The notes beneath the pieces are model-generated. The model made no database searches. It saw nothing but the letters and a program-made list of their open reading frames with translations, and had not been told where the DNA came from. A DNA stretch of 64,000 nucleotides, from NCBI GenBank assembly GCA_003707065.3, contig PPXM03000008.1, positions 1 through 64,000 of the forward strand. Reading direction: 5' to 3'. This stretch comes from Trigonopsis variabilis. Its lineage: Eukaryota; Ascomycota; Trigonopsidomycetes; Trigonopsidales; Trigonopsidaceae. This document shows positions 10,095-20,831 of the stretch, piece after piece (within the stretch, counting starts at the first letter, position 1; each line of letters starts with the position of its first letter). The position numbers and the translations under genes were made by a program.

Positions 10095-10715
10095 TCACCG
10101 ATCTGCATCAAGAAGCTGAACGTATTCCTCAGGCACCAGTCCACACTCTCCGGATTCAAGATCCTCAGCCACAAGCCAGCCTTGTCCATGTCGATAGCTC
10201 ACCCAGATCACTTGACCGCAAGTAAGTCGGACTTCATTATCGTTCTCGGGCTCGAAATCATAGATAGCAACCGCTCTTCCCCTAAACATCTCATCGGGAC
10301 AAGAGTCAGACGGTCCGTTTGATGACGATTCAACGTAGCCTGAGGGAAGATCGCCTACTTTAGAGTAGTTGACTTTGGCGCCATTGCCAGAAGGTGTATC
10401 AGGTTCCGAGTCATCATTCCACGGAGGCCCATCAACCGATTGCGTATTAGTGATAGGGTTCAGTTTTGGGGAGGGCGACTTTGCAGGCTCATCAGTTAGA
10501 GGAGATACTGGCCGAATAGAAGTGTGAAGAGGGTGATAAGGAGGATATGCAAAATCCCGTGTTTTTATATATAGACCCGACGAGGAAGATGTGTCTCCTG
10601 ACTTTGCCCATTCAGGAATTGGTGCAAGATCGCTGTCAGTAATAGGAGTGAGAGAGGCTGTTGAAGGCTTGTCAGGGGATGGAACAGGAGGAATGTCAAG
10701 GATGACAGAATCCAT
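10095..10715 (-). CDS. NBP2: SH3-domain adaptor, Nbp2/Skb5-like
   Basis: 206 residues, no intron. The N-terminal 140 residues are polar, Pro/Ser-rich and disordered. A single SH3 domain occupies about 145-202: RAVAIYDFEPENDNEVRL, then the HGQGWLVAED segment and GLVPEEYVQLL. The pattern YDFEPENDNE plus HGQGWLVAE is characteristic of yeast Nbp2 and fission yeast Skb5. In those species the SH3 adaptor links PAK kinases and the PP2C phosphatase Ptc1 to MAPK pathways such as HOG and cell-wall integrity. That role is inferred here from the domain alone. Confidence 0.82.
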   Translation of the reverse strand: MDSVILDIPPVPSPDKPSTASLTPITDSDLAPIPEWAKSGDTSSSSGLYIKTRDFAYPPYHPLHTSIRPVSPLTDEPAKSPSPKLNPITNTQSVDGPPWNDDSEPDTPSGNGAKVNYSKVGDLPSGYVESSSNGPSDSCPDEMFRGRAVAIYDFEPENDNEVRLTCGQVIWVSYRHGQGWLVAEDLESGECGLVPEEYVQLLDADR

Positions 10716-11461
10716 AAGAGGCGAAACGAAGGAGGGAGAAAATGCTCAAAGCGATATCAAAAACAGAATGAAAATTGCTAGGAAGGAGAACAAAACACCG
10801 CAGTAATAACACAATAGAGAACAATAGCCGCCAGGGAGGAGGTGGATGATCTTTCTCTAATCGACGTTGTGTTTTTGGCAACAAGAGGGTAATCAAAAAG
10901 TGCTAGACGACCAACAATGCTCGATATATCGTCGCCTTAGCAAGGTTATACATATTTCAGACTACATTATTCGCTATGTAATCGAGAGTCAGTAAAGAGG
11001 GATACGCAGAGTGGATTATCTGGATTGCATCTTATGCCAGAAAGAAGGATTAGAATGAGTCATGTAGTTCGGGGCATTTATACTAAATTGGCAAGAGTTC
11101 TGAGTGTCACTACTGTTTTCAACTCTCCTCAAGAGGAATAATCCCATATTTCATGTGTGTCTTGTTCTTGAAGTTTTCGTTCAGATATCAAACATTTGCT
11201 GAATGTCCAAGCCTACCATAAGAAAGTCAGCTAATGCTTGATGCCGTCGGTCAAAATAGCTAAGAACAAGCCAAATCAATGGTATGACCAAGCCGAGCAT
11301 ATAAAAATACATGTATACTCATATTATTCTAAGTCTATAAGTTTGAGGGATTGCACCTGGATGGTACGGTTGAGAAGCCCGTTACATCCATTCATCCATT
11401 TAATTGGTTGAGGGGGTCGTTGCTAAGAGAACGCTCCGGGATCCAGTCTTTCACCATCATC
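10716..11461. other. divergent intergenic region NBP2/ATP18
   Basis: This 0.75-kb stretch holds the promoters of the SH3 gene (-) and ATP18 (+). No gene, tRNA or repeat was recognised. Confidence 0.5.
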
Positions 11462-11751
11462 ATGACTTTCTTTGGTATTAAGAAATATCCTACTCCTGTC
11501 TGTAAGTTACGATTGTTAACAATTAATTCTGACTAAATCCAGGGAAACCGCTTGCTCCTTTTGCCATTGGAGGTAACACCAACTTTCTGGCAATGTCCGG
11601 CTAATTTTCTAGCTGTCCTTACTTATTACTTCATTGGCAAGGGTGCGGTTGCTCTCTCTCAAAGTATGTAGCTTGATTGGAGCCTAATTAACTTTTAGCC
11701 GACCAATGGAAGGATGACCCGAGAAACCCCTATGTTCCTCCTAAGCACTAA
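11462..11751 (+). CDS. ATP18: ATP synthase subunit j (i/j)
   Basis: Four tiny exons (11462-11501, 11543-11572, 11613-11663, 11699-11751; introns 41, 40 and 35 nt) encode 57 residues. The product starts MTFFGIKKYPTPVWKPLAPF, has one membrane helix (IGAVLTYYFIGKGAVAL) and ends in DDPRNPYVPPKH. The motifs KxxPTPxxKxxxPF and DPRNP are hallmarks of fungal Atp18, a small F1Fo-ATP synthase subunit of the inner mitochondrial membrane near the dimer interface. All three splice phases agree, and yeast Atp18 is 59 residues. The fragmentation makes the gene easy to miss by open-frame searches. Confidence 0.92.
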
Positions 11752-12547
11752 GGGCTTCTAGATGATATGTTAACCTATCAACCAAGATGAAAAATTCTTT
11801 GATAATCGTTTTTTGTAGCCTTGATTTGCGAGCGATTTGTTTTCGATCCTGCTGATATTGATGTTGATCTGCGTTGACTGGGACGTGGGCGAAGGGATCA
11901 AAGACTTCGACTACTAAGTGAATGAGTGGCACTCCTAGAGATATCATTCGCTTCATGCCAGTTATTTAACGATGAACTAATTTCCGTCCATTGCCCTGCA
12001 TGCAAATTGTTGATGAGTGGAGAGGGAGAGTACTAAAGGACTGAGATGATGGTCCGTTATTATCTAAGGGGAAGCATGGTGACAGATACAACTGTACCAG
12101 TTATTTACCACAGTGTACCTGTTCACTATTCCTTGACCCTTGCTTCAAGAGCTTAACAGCGTGTTCCATCGCGATCCATCTTGAGCGAGCTGGAAATAGA
12201 ATCGAGTGCTTTTATGGTACTTCTACTCGGAAATATCTCATGAAGCTTCTATCATTCATCAATGATCTTCAGTTACTTCGGTTGTTTTCTCTTGGCGCTC
12301 AAGTGGCTCTCTTACTCCCTCTCTGTATCGGACAACCCACCCATCTTTCGCTTACAAACAACCCTCGCCAAATTTCAAAAACTACAAATTCGTCGCGAGT
12401 CGAACTCACTTTTCCATTTAGTAGTCCGTAGTCGTTGTAGATAAGTCTGCCGCGTCTTTACTCTCTCGCAGGTAGTCTTTGTCGGTTGCTATCCCGCTAA
12501 AGTACCAAGACAACCGTACGCGGCATTGCTTTTATTATATTCTTGCC
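11752..12547. other. intergenic and 5' leader of SPA2
   Basis: Downstream flank of ATP18 and promoter/leader of SPA2. Pyrimidine-rich tracts just before SPA2 (about 12230-12480) fit a leader region. No other gene was recognised. Confidence 0.45.
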
Positions 12548-15500
12548 ATGGCGGCAGACCCGCCTAGATCGGCCTCGAAAGGCCATATAGGTAATACTTC
12601 TGTTTCTTCAGTATCTTCAATGAGTGTCGTCGGTCAATATGCTATGAATTCTCCCACGTTTTCTCGAAATCCAGGTAATCATTCGCCGGCACTATCATCG
12701 CCTCTAAGCGCGTCGGCGGGCTTTCCTCAAGGAGATCAAGATCCAATATCAAAGACTGAGGCTGCGATTATGAGCAAATACCATTCATCTTTAGGTTCGT
12801 TTCTTGGCCCCGCTTCTTCACGGGATCAGCTCGCTCAATTATCGGCGCGTCAGCAGACTGCACGACAGAAACTACTACGGTTATCGAAGCTTCAGTTCGC
12901 AGAGCTATCGACTGACGTCTATGATGAGTTACATCGGCGGCTAGAAAGAGAAAAAGATAGTAACGTTCCTCCCCACTTGACTGCTCAGGCTGTCTTCCAT
13001 CCCAAGCGAAATGAAGCTCGCCAACGACTGGCTTTGCTATCTTCTGAGCGATTCCGTGATCTTGCATCAGATATTTTTTTTGAAGTCGAACGTCGTCATC
13101 CTCATACACAATTGGCAGATGCTCCGAGGACAACTGAGAAGCCGCTCCAGACTAATAAGATTGTACCGACCCAGACGTCCATGATAGAAGATGGAACAGA
13201 AATTGTGAATAGAAGAGAAAAGAATGAAGATTTAGCGGGAGAGATCGCTGTCTTGAATGATAGATTAGCTGATATGACTTGCCAGCTTGATGAACAGGAA
13301 CAGGAGACTGAAAAGCGGCTGAAATTATTAGAATCTGAAAACTCATCAACTTTGGCTGAAAAAGATGCTATCATTTCTCAACAGCAAGCTCAAATTGAAG
13401 AACTAGAGGCAAAGATAAAAGAGCTGGAGGGTAGATCAGACGATTCTGATTTAATATTGGAGAATTCGCAGCTGCGTGAAGCTCTGGTGAGTCAGCGGGA
13501 ACTTACAGATGAAGTACGGGCCGAAGCTACAGCTCTACTAGCGGAAATGAAGACTCTTGCTGCTGGTGGTAATGATGGATGGGATTCAGGAAGTACCTTT
13601 GGCGAGCAACTGGCAGCTGCTCAGCGAGAGGCAAGTGAGTGGAGAAGTAAATATGCCAAAGTCAAGACTCAGCTACGCAATCTCCGTGCTTCCACAACTG
13701 GGGTGGGCCTCACGCTACCTCATATTCCTGCTAATCGGGGTGGAGAATTTGTATCTGACTCTGGTTTCGTCCGTGATTTTCATCTCACGAGATTCCAAGT
13801 TGCTTTAGATGAATTTTTAAGGGACACCAGAGAATGTGAGCCTTCAAGTCTCATATCTCGATTAGGACCAGTCATTAGGACAGTTCGTCGCCTTATCAGT
13901 GATGTGCAACCTGCTCAAGGGGCAACAAAATACCAAAAATCTATCTCGAGTGCTATGACTCATCTGACTACGACAGCTCGAGACTTCGGCGCCAGCGATG
14001 GCCTTGCTCCAATTGGACTGCTCGATGTCGCTGCATCCGATCTTTCAGCTGCCGTACTCGATGTGGTTCATCAAGTTAAAGTACATTTGACACCTGCAGA
14101 CGAACTAAATCAATATCTTGACTCAGACCTTGAAGATGACGATGGGCCCGTTGTGGAACGGGGTCGGCGATATGCTGAAGATTCTTCTGATACTTCACCA
14201 TCAAATACCCCGTTGTCCATTAGTGGTGTATCAAGACCACAACACGAAGCGGCAGCTACGTCAAAAAGACAAGATGCCCCAACACAAGTGGTTGAAACGA
14301 AGAAGGAAATAGAATCTAAGCAGACGTCAGCGGGTCAAAGTAGAAGTGACGAAAGTCCGACAAGAACACGCTCGCGATCAAGAATACGTGCAGTTCCTGT
14401 CAGTTATACCAAAAGCTTTTACGATGACGATGATGGATTAGGAGAAGAGGTGAAATATGAACCCCAACATACTTCTACAAATCATACAGCGAGCTCTACA
14501 GCTGCTATGAAGGTTGATACACCAGTCGCTACTGCAGTAGTATCGAAACAAAGCCTAATTACAACAAGCAGACCAGGTCTTGCAAGTGCAACTTCTGCTA
14601 CATTAGAGCCTCCAATTAAGAATAGCGCTGAGAAAAGGAATGACTTGCGCCAACATGAAATAGAGCGTACGGTCTCCCACGAGTCTATAACTGATAATGA
14701 ACCCACTCGATTATTTGGTGGTCGGAATCTGGAAAGATTTAACAGTACATTGGATAAGTCTCGAAGTCTAGGAGTAATGAATGATGAACAGGAACAAGAG
14801 CCAGAAGAAGAAAATATAGAGAGGCGAGAAGAGATTGCGAAGGAGGCAAAGAGAGACGAAGACGATGAAAAAGGAGAATTGCGTGACTGGAATGAAGCAA
14901 ATCAAGTAAATCTGAAGAGATCAGCTTCTAGGGTGACGTTTGCTGAGCGGCCTTTGCAGATTACTGTGGAACGGGAATCATATTTCTCTGATAAATCCTC
15001 TCAGGTTTCTTATTCGTCTAAGAGTGGCTCGGTTAGAAGTGAAGAGGCTTCTCCTACGCTATCAGAGCCGACAGTGGGAGAACGACCTATCCAACCCTCC
15101 GTCTTTACAGAACTACGATCGGCGGCGAGTTCGTGGAATACAGAAACTGCTGGAGGTGACGATACACTCGATGGAGTGGATGAGCCTGAAACACAGACGA
15201 GGACGAACACTGTTAGCATGATCTCCTACGACAGCCGGGAAGCAGAATTTGACCGGACTGTGGATGAACTCCGAGATTACCTGGATGTCCAGACTATAGG
15301 TGTTGTTGAGTCGATTGATGGTCTTCTGGCAGGTATACGAGAAGGAAAACCCGTTTGGGTAGTCCGACAGCTGACTCGAGATATCGTTCAAGCCGTTTCT
15401 ACTATGGTGGTTGCTTCACGATCGTCTATGGCTAAGGCTCATAAAGATAATGTTGTGTTGAGGGAGCATGGAGAGTGGATTGTGGATCATTTGGCTGATT

Positions 15501-15664
15501 GCTGTGCCAGGGTGGAGCGGTTGTATGATCATTTTGTGACAAGACCTGATCAGGAGCTACCCGATCCGCAAATTCGGCAGCGGCTGGCGGGGGTGTCATT
15601 TGATATGGTCAAGACGACCAAGGAGCTGGTTAGGACAGTTGAAGAAGTCTCTTATAAGATATAA
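12548..15664 (+). CDS. SPA2: polarisome scaffold Spa2
   Basis: 1038 residues from the first in-frame ATG; the frame is open upstream to 12479 but only through a TTG. Two Spa2-homology (GIT-type SHD) repeats lie at about residues 105-132 (RQKLLRLSKLQFAELSTDVY) and 158-184 (RQRLALLSSERFRDLASDIF). A long coiled coil follows (about 205-370), then a Val/Leu-rich helical region, a disordered Ser/Glu-rich middle, and a conserved helical C-terminus (about 900-1035) containing FDRTVDELRDYLDVQT and paired with late Spa2 blocks. Spa2 gathers formin, Pea2, MAPK components and Rab GAPs at growing tips. The order of repeats, coil, disorder and C-terminal helices fits the family well. Confidence 0.9.
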   Translation: MAADPPRSASKGHIGNTSVSSVSSMSVVGQYAMNSPTFSRNPGNHSPALSSPLSASAGFPQGDQDPISKTEAAIMSKYHSSLGSFLGPASSRDQLAQLSARQQTARQKLLRLSKLQFAELSTDVYDELHRRLEREKDSNVPPHLTAQAVFHPKRNEARQRLALLSSERFRDLASDIFFEVERRHPHTQLADAPRTTEKPLQTNKIVPTQTSMIEDGTEIVNRREKNEDLAGEIAVLNDRLADMTCQLDEQEQETEKRLKLLESENSSTLAEKDAIISQQQAQIEELEAKIKELEGRSDDSDLILENSQLREALVSQRELTDEVRAEATALLAEMKTLAAGGNDGWDSGSTFGEQLAAAQREASEWRSKYAKVKTQLRNLRASTTGVGLTLPHIPANRGGEFVSDSGFVRDFHLTRFQVALDEFLRDTRECEPSSLISRLGPVIRTVRRLISDVQPAQGATKYQKSISSAMTHLTTTARDFGASDGLAPIGLLDVAASDLSAAVLDVVHQVKVHLTPADELNQYLDSDLEDDDGPVVERGRRYAEDSSDTSPSNTPLSISGVSRPQHEAAATSKRQDAPTQVVETKKEIESKQTSAGQSRSDESPTRTRSRSRIRAVPVSYTKSFYDDDDGLGEEVKYEPQHTSTNHTASSTAAMKVDTPVATAVVSKQSLITTSRPGLASATSATLEPPIKNSAEKRNDLRQHEIERTVSHESITDNEPTRLFGGRNLERFNSTLDKSRSLGVMNDEQEQEPEEENIERREEIAKEAKRDEDDEKGELRDWNEANQVNLKRSASRVTFAERPLQITVERESYFSDKSSQVSYSSKSGSVRSEEASPTLSEPTVGERPIQPSVFTELRSAASSWNTETAGGDDTLDGVDEPETQTRTNTVSMISYDSREAEFDRTVDELRDYLDVQTIGVVESIDGLLAGIREGKPVWVVRQLTRDIVQAVSTMVVASRSSMAKAHKDNVVLREHGEWIVDHLADCCARVERLYDHFVTRPDQELPDPQIRQRLAGVSFDMVKTTKELVRTVEEVSYKI

Positions 15665-15770
15665 TGTGTTGCTACGTTTTGCATGTACTCTAGTTGCTAG
15701 AACAGCCAAAGTGACGTCTATTGTAGCAAATAGAGTAAGGACATTTAAACCTTGATAGTATTTTATGTGT

Positions 15771-17547
15771 CTAGTTCAAAAGCTTGTATGTTTTGCCTTG
15801 TTTGTCGAGAGCATTGTAAACCACTTCCATGGCCTTGAGAGTTCGTTCCTCCTCGAGACGAGGACCAACAACTTGGACTCCGACAGGCAGACCGTGCATC
15901 TTGGCGGCATCGTAGCCCATGTAAGCACCTCGAGCTGCGCGATTAAGTTTTTTGATATTGAAATTGGAAGGCAAGGCATCGAGGGATTTATCGACCTTGG
16001 TGACAGGTAAGATACCGGCGGCGTAATCGACGAGGTTAAAGAGGAAAGTATAGCCGCAAGAAGAGATAGAGTCGTAGAGGCTCTTATGGGGGATAGCAGG
16101 AGTGGCATTAGGGACGGTGAGTAGGAAGTCGATTCCAGAATCTTTCCAGGCGTCATAGAAATCTCCTTTGTAAGCTTCCCTCTCCGCATTGAGAGCCCAA
16201 GTCTCCCAGATTGTTTTCGCATTCCAGCCACGGATGAGAGTAGCCCAAGTCTTGTCTCCGCAGACATGTTCTAGCCACCAAGCCCAGATGGTCTTGATGA
16301 AACGGGGAAGGCGTTCCGCAAAGAACATTCGGCCAACACCGGCATCATTATGCTCGTACCAATGGAGTTTACTCGTGCAGACATAGCCAGCGTCAGAGCA
16401 TAGAAGTTGGGAAGCGATTCGGAGAGCTTGAAGAGGTTCAGGAGGAGTGAAGACGACGACCTCATGGCCTTGGCTTTTGACAGCATCGACAACCATTTCC
16501 AGGGCACGACGGCAAGCAGGAGAAGGAGTGATGACACCATCATCCCACAGGACACCAAACTTGAGCTTGCTGGGAAGAGTGACCTCTCTCCATGGAATAG
16601 GATGGACCGAGTAATCATAGTTCCAAGGTTTCATATCAATGACAGCCTTCAAGAAGAAGCTGAGATCAGGCAGTGTCCTGGTCATGGGTGAGTGGACAGC
16701 GGGAATGCCATCTTGACCATACATAGAAGACGAATTGCCGACTTTAGGGAAACGACCTGTCGAACATTTAATAGTGTAAGATCCAGAGAAATGAGAAGGA
16801 ATTCGCACCGACCCTGCCACGTCTGTACCAATTCCCAGAATACTGCCTCCATAAGCCAAAAGCGATGCTTCGCCACCGGTCGAACCACCACAGGCGTAAC
16901 CTTTTACATGAGGGTTTTCGGTGACTCCCCAGACATCATTATAAGACTCGAAGGACAACAAAGTCATAGGAACATTGGTTTTAACAAATGGAATTGCACC
17001 TGCATCTTTAAGCAATCGGATCAGAGGGCTATCTTTCGCAGCGGGGTGGAAAGCCATATCAGTATATCCAAGACATGAATCATAGCCGGCGACATTGCAA
17101 GTATCCTTGAGTGAGATGGGGAGACCAGCCAACGGCCCATTTTTATCACAGTGCTCGGCCCATTTGATGCTATCCTTGACAATAACCTCAGTCAAGCAAT
17201 TGTTCTCTTTCTGAGCAGCAAAAGCACGTTTAGAAAAAGCTTGTAAGATCTCGAGGGGGGTGATCTCATCGAGCTTGACTTGATTCACTAGATCTCCCGC
17301 CTTGGTGTGGACTAGAATCTCTTGTTTGGGAGTTAAAGCACCATTATAGTCGGCTCCAAGCTCATCAATTCGATCCCGTCGTTCTTCTTGCTTAGCGGCT
17401 CTAGAGAAAAGGTTAGTCGATTTGTGTTTTCTTATTGACCTGAGCCCTGATCTTGCTCGGACATGATCCTCTGATCACTTACATGATTTTTTTATATGAC
17501 CAGAACCCCATTGAATCTACAGTGGGTCTATTCGACCTATCTGGCAT
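15771..17547 (-). CDS. amidase-signature hydrolase, acetamidase/FAAH-like
   Basis: Two exons on the minus strand, 17483-17547 and 15771-17400 (82-nt intron, GTAAGT donor, CTAG acceptor), give 564 residues. The first exon adds MPDRSNRPTVDSMGFWSYKK, and AAKQEERRDRI follows the splice. The amidase Ser-Ser-Lys triad is visible: Lys in GLPISLKDT, the cis-Ser in GGSTGGEASLLAYGGS, and the nucleophile in GTDVAGSVRIPS. Family members hydrolyse small amides, formamide-like compounds or fatty acid amides; the substrate cannot be told. No membrane segment or signal peptide is evident. A GATAAG lies about 290 nt upstream of the ATG, which may point to nitrogen control (weak). Confidence 0.9.
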
Positions 17548-18195
17548 TATATATCTTTCTTGAGAACGCCGCATAGTCGCTTTCTTGGGCACCGTCGCTT
17601 AGATATGCTCAAGGCTTTATCAGACTACTATCAGCATCGTCTGTTTCTCCATTCTTGGAGCTATTTAGACATGGTGACATGGATATGAGTAGAAGGACTG
17701 AAAGGGTGCGAGTTAATTTCTAGACAAGAATTAAGTTCAGTTTTTAATCCTGCTTTAGGTACTGATAGGCCATCCGTTGACTGGAAGCGTCCATAGTCGT
17801 TACTGGGTCGCTTAGATCATCTGGCGCTTGGGCGATAAGATTGCGGCGCGCGGAACCCGTCCTTATAGGTCCACCCCACCTCAGACGATAATGAGAGCCG
17901 ACAATACCCTGCTTGGTTTATTGGCTTAAAGTAGCGGTCCTTGACTTTAAGTTGCAAGATTATATATCAATACGTAGCATCGGAACTGACTTTTATTCTG
18001 GAATGGGATAAACTTAAGAAGGCCTTTCTTTGTGCTGTACAATGGGCTGAGTATGGCTGGATGCGCGGTTAATGGAACAGTTGCTTGTGTGACCCTGATA
18101 AACTGGAGATATCAAAAAAAAGCAGGCCCAGATTGACCCCAATTAAACAGCTCATCGATTAGATAGTATTTCTATATCGTGCTATAATACAAAGG
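17548..18195. other. intergenic upstream of the amidase
   Basis: Promoter side of the amidase and 3' flank of ERG8, both on the minus strand. GATAAG at 17834-17839 and GATAAA at about 18097 are possible GATA-factor sites. No gene was recognised. Confidence 0.4.
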
Positions 18196-19565
18196 TCATG
18201 TTTTATGTTGAGAAGCAGGAGGATAGTGGGACTCATCCTGCCGTATAAGTCCTTTGGCTGATTGATGTACATCCAAGAGCGTGACATGACTGAGATCATG
18301 ATGAGTTGACAGAGCCTTTTGGAGAGCAGGAAGAGCGCTTCGAAAAGCTAGAAGACAGACCGCATCGTAGCCGCCCGCTCCTGGAACTACTGCTCCAAGG
18401 ACTCCAGGTAGAGTTAGGAAGGCATCGAGAATTTTGGTCTGAGAAGGCGGTTCAATTGGGACTCCGGATAATCGAGTCATCTCTTGGAGGCCGTTTCGGA
18501 CTCTGTCGAAAGCCCTGATGAGCTTTTGGATCAAGGATACTATTGCTGAACTATTGTCGAGATCAAGTAGAGCTTTAGAATCTAAGGTGGCCAATTGGTT
18601 CATTATTGGAGGATCATTATTTTCTAAGCTGTCTAATTGATGAAATAAAGAGACCACTGATTGGTTGGCGTGGTTCAGATCGGTCCACACTCTTTTGCTA
18701 GTATAAGGATCGTTTTTGACCCAGTCTAGTACAATACGCACAAGTTTAGGCGTATCTGAACCACCACGAACATCACCGATGACCAGAGTTAGGTCTAGAG
18801 GCAACTGACATGGACTAATCTCGTAATCCCACCGACTGGATATCAGTTTTGGGAGATCATGGAGTAGATCATTAGGGTCCAAAAGAGACGGGGAATAACG
18901 TCTATAAGTAATACTTCCATAGGTGGCACTAGCGACGTCAAAGCCCGAGCCTATCTTCCCTTGAGCAAGGTTGTGAGAAACTTGAGCTAACTTATGGATA
19001 GTCTCAAGTCCCGCACTAGATAATTTCCCTGCTAAATCGTTAAAGGCATCGTATAGAACTGCAATAACTGCCGTAGTGAGTGCTGCACTTGATCCCAGAC
19101 CTGTCTTAGGCACCTGACTCAACGGAAGATTATGATACAAAAAGCCATGATTGAATGCAGATCCGTCGCTTGTCGACTGAAAAGCAGAGTCTGAGAATAT
19201 CTCGACCTTCAATTTTGAAGGACGACGACTAGAAGAACCGGTAAGATATCGACTAATCGTGTCCACGGCTGCCAGCAAGAATGGATTTTTGCCCTCGGTT
19301 CAAACGCGTTAAAAACTTCTAGTCTAGTCACTTACAGTGGTTCCACTGAAACGTCGTACCATTGGATTCGATAAGACCACGTACTGTCTTTGAATTGGGG
19401 ACTGGAAAATTCAATCAGTGTCTCAGAGTTGCCCTGCTCGTATGTCTTTTCTCGGAGAATCGCATGTATTCTTGCGCTCAGTGCAACAACATAAGATGAA
19501 TATTCCTGATCTAAAACAAGGTAGCCCCCTAAAAGGAAGGCCTTTCCCGGGGCTGAATAGGCCAT
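18196..19565 (-). CDS. ERG8: phosphomevalonate kinase
   Basis: A GHMP kinase of about 439 residues that phosphorylates mevalonate-5-phosphate in sterol/isoprenoid synthesis. Exon 1 (from 19565) begins MAYSAPGKAFLLGGYLVLD, as in yeast Erg8, with the QFKDSTWSYRI block. Exon 2 (18196-19293) contains GKNPFLLAAVDTI, the ATP-binding motif PKTGLGSSAALTTAV, DVASATYGSI and the C-terminal GAGGYDAVCLLAF. The frame is also open upstream to 19616, but the conserved start is at 19565. The junction is odd. The best donor (GTAAGT, exon end 19336) would put exon 2 out of frame, while a weak GTGGAA donor (exon end 19347) keeps the frame and gives DVS-GKNPF. I adopt the latter with low certainty. Confidence 0.9.
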
Positions 19566-20831
19566 GAGGTTGCTACTTGCAGATATTATGTGTGATACCA
19601 ATGATACGAGCTGCAAAAGCTACGAGAGGGAGGGCGGACAAATGGTATTGGCAAGCGTTCGCATCGAAAGTTAATTGGTCTTGCCGGAAATCTACTTCCA
19701 ACAAGAGCGGTTGAATCGGAATCCTTTTTGATGTACCGAGTCTGCTGCTATTTTATCGATAATCACCCAGTTAATTGGTGGTGCGAATATATTGTAGAGC
19801 TCTGCAAACTGGCAGATTTGCGAGAATATTGGCGTTATATTAAACTCAAAGGCCCATGGGGATCTAGCGCATCAAAACTCAACATATCAATCGTTCATTT
19901 CCCTTGGATAGAGATACTTAGCTCCACAGTGCAGCAGTCGATAATAAGAGAATCCGTTTCACTAAAAATGACACAATGAGCAGAGTAAGATCATCTTAAG
20001 ATGGCTCACTTTCACAAATGGTACTTTCAAACCGGTCTAGATTACATTTTTGCGATTGCTCTATTTATCATTTCGACGAGTTATTTTTAATAATCTAAAT
20101 CATGCATGAACTTCAACCTGAGTGGTCTCTTCATTGGCTCTTAGACCAGAAGATAATCATCAAAAGGAGCAGCTTGCCTGGCATGAATGATGACAATTCG
20201 TAGTCCGGGGATTGGATCAGATACGAGTTACAGCTCAAAATAGGATCTGCTTTGCATTGAGCGTACGGCTGAAGGCAGTCATGATAAGAGCGTTTCCTTA
20301 TTCTATCAAGATGGAATGATATGAATAGATCAAATTGATCAAAACGTTCCACAGATTCCAAACTTGAACGGGAACCGCTTGAGACACACGCAGATGGTCA
20401 ACGGAATAGTGTCCCTTCAGCCGATACATACCCGAAAACTTGGTATTTGGGATCCTTAGGTATACGGCCAAATCCACAGTCCAGTACAAGAATTTACATT
20501 TTGGAAATAACAAGAAACCAAGAAATATTCGGCCACAGCTGTCTAGTAGCTTGTCAAAAATCCATTTACAGAGGGCTTACGTAGGTGGCGGGTTACCCTC
20601 CTTCGGACCAACTCGGACAAAAGAATTATTTTGGCTGGACTTGAACAAACTGCAGTAAAGTTGACTTCAGAACTAGTAAGTTGATTATAGACACAATCAA
20701 GATTAATCAGTAAGGGAAAATATCTTGAAGGTTGAATGCAGAAGGACCTGACATCATTCTCGGCGTTGAGAACTGAAAGTAAGAGTCCCAAGGAGAAAGA
20801 TCTAAGCTAAACAATAGAAAATTAAGGAAAA
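19566..20831. other. divergent intergenic region ERG8/PPR gene
   Basis: This 1.27-kb stretch holds the promoters of ERG8 (-) and the PPR gene (+). No further gene, tRNA or repeat was recognised. Confidence 0.5.
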
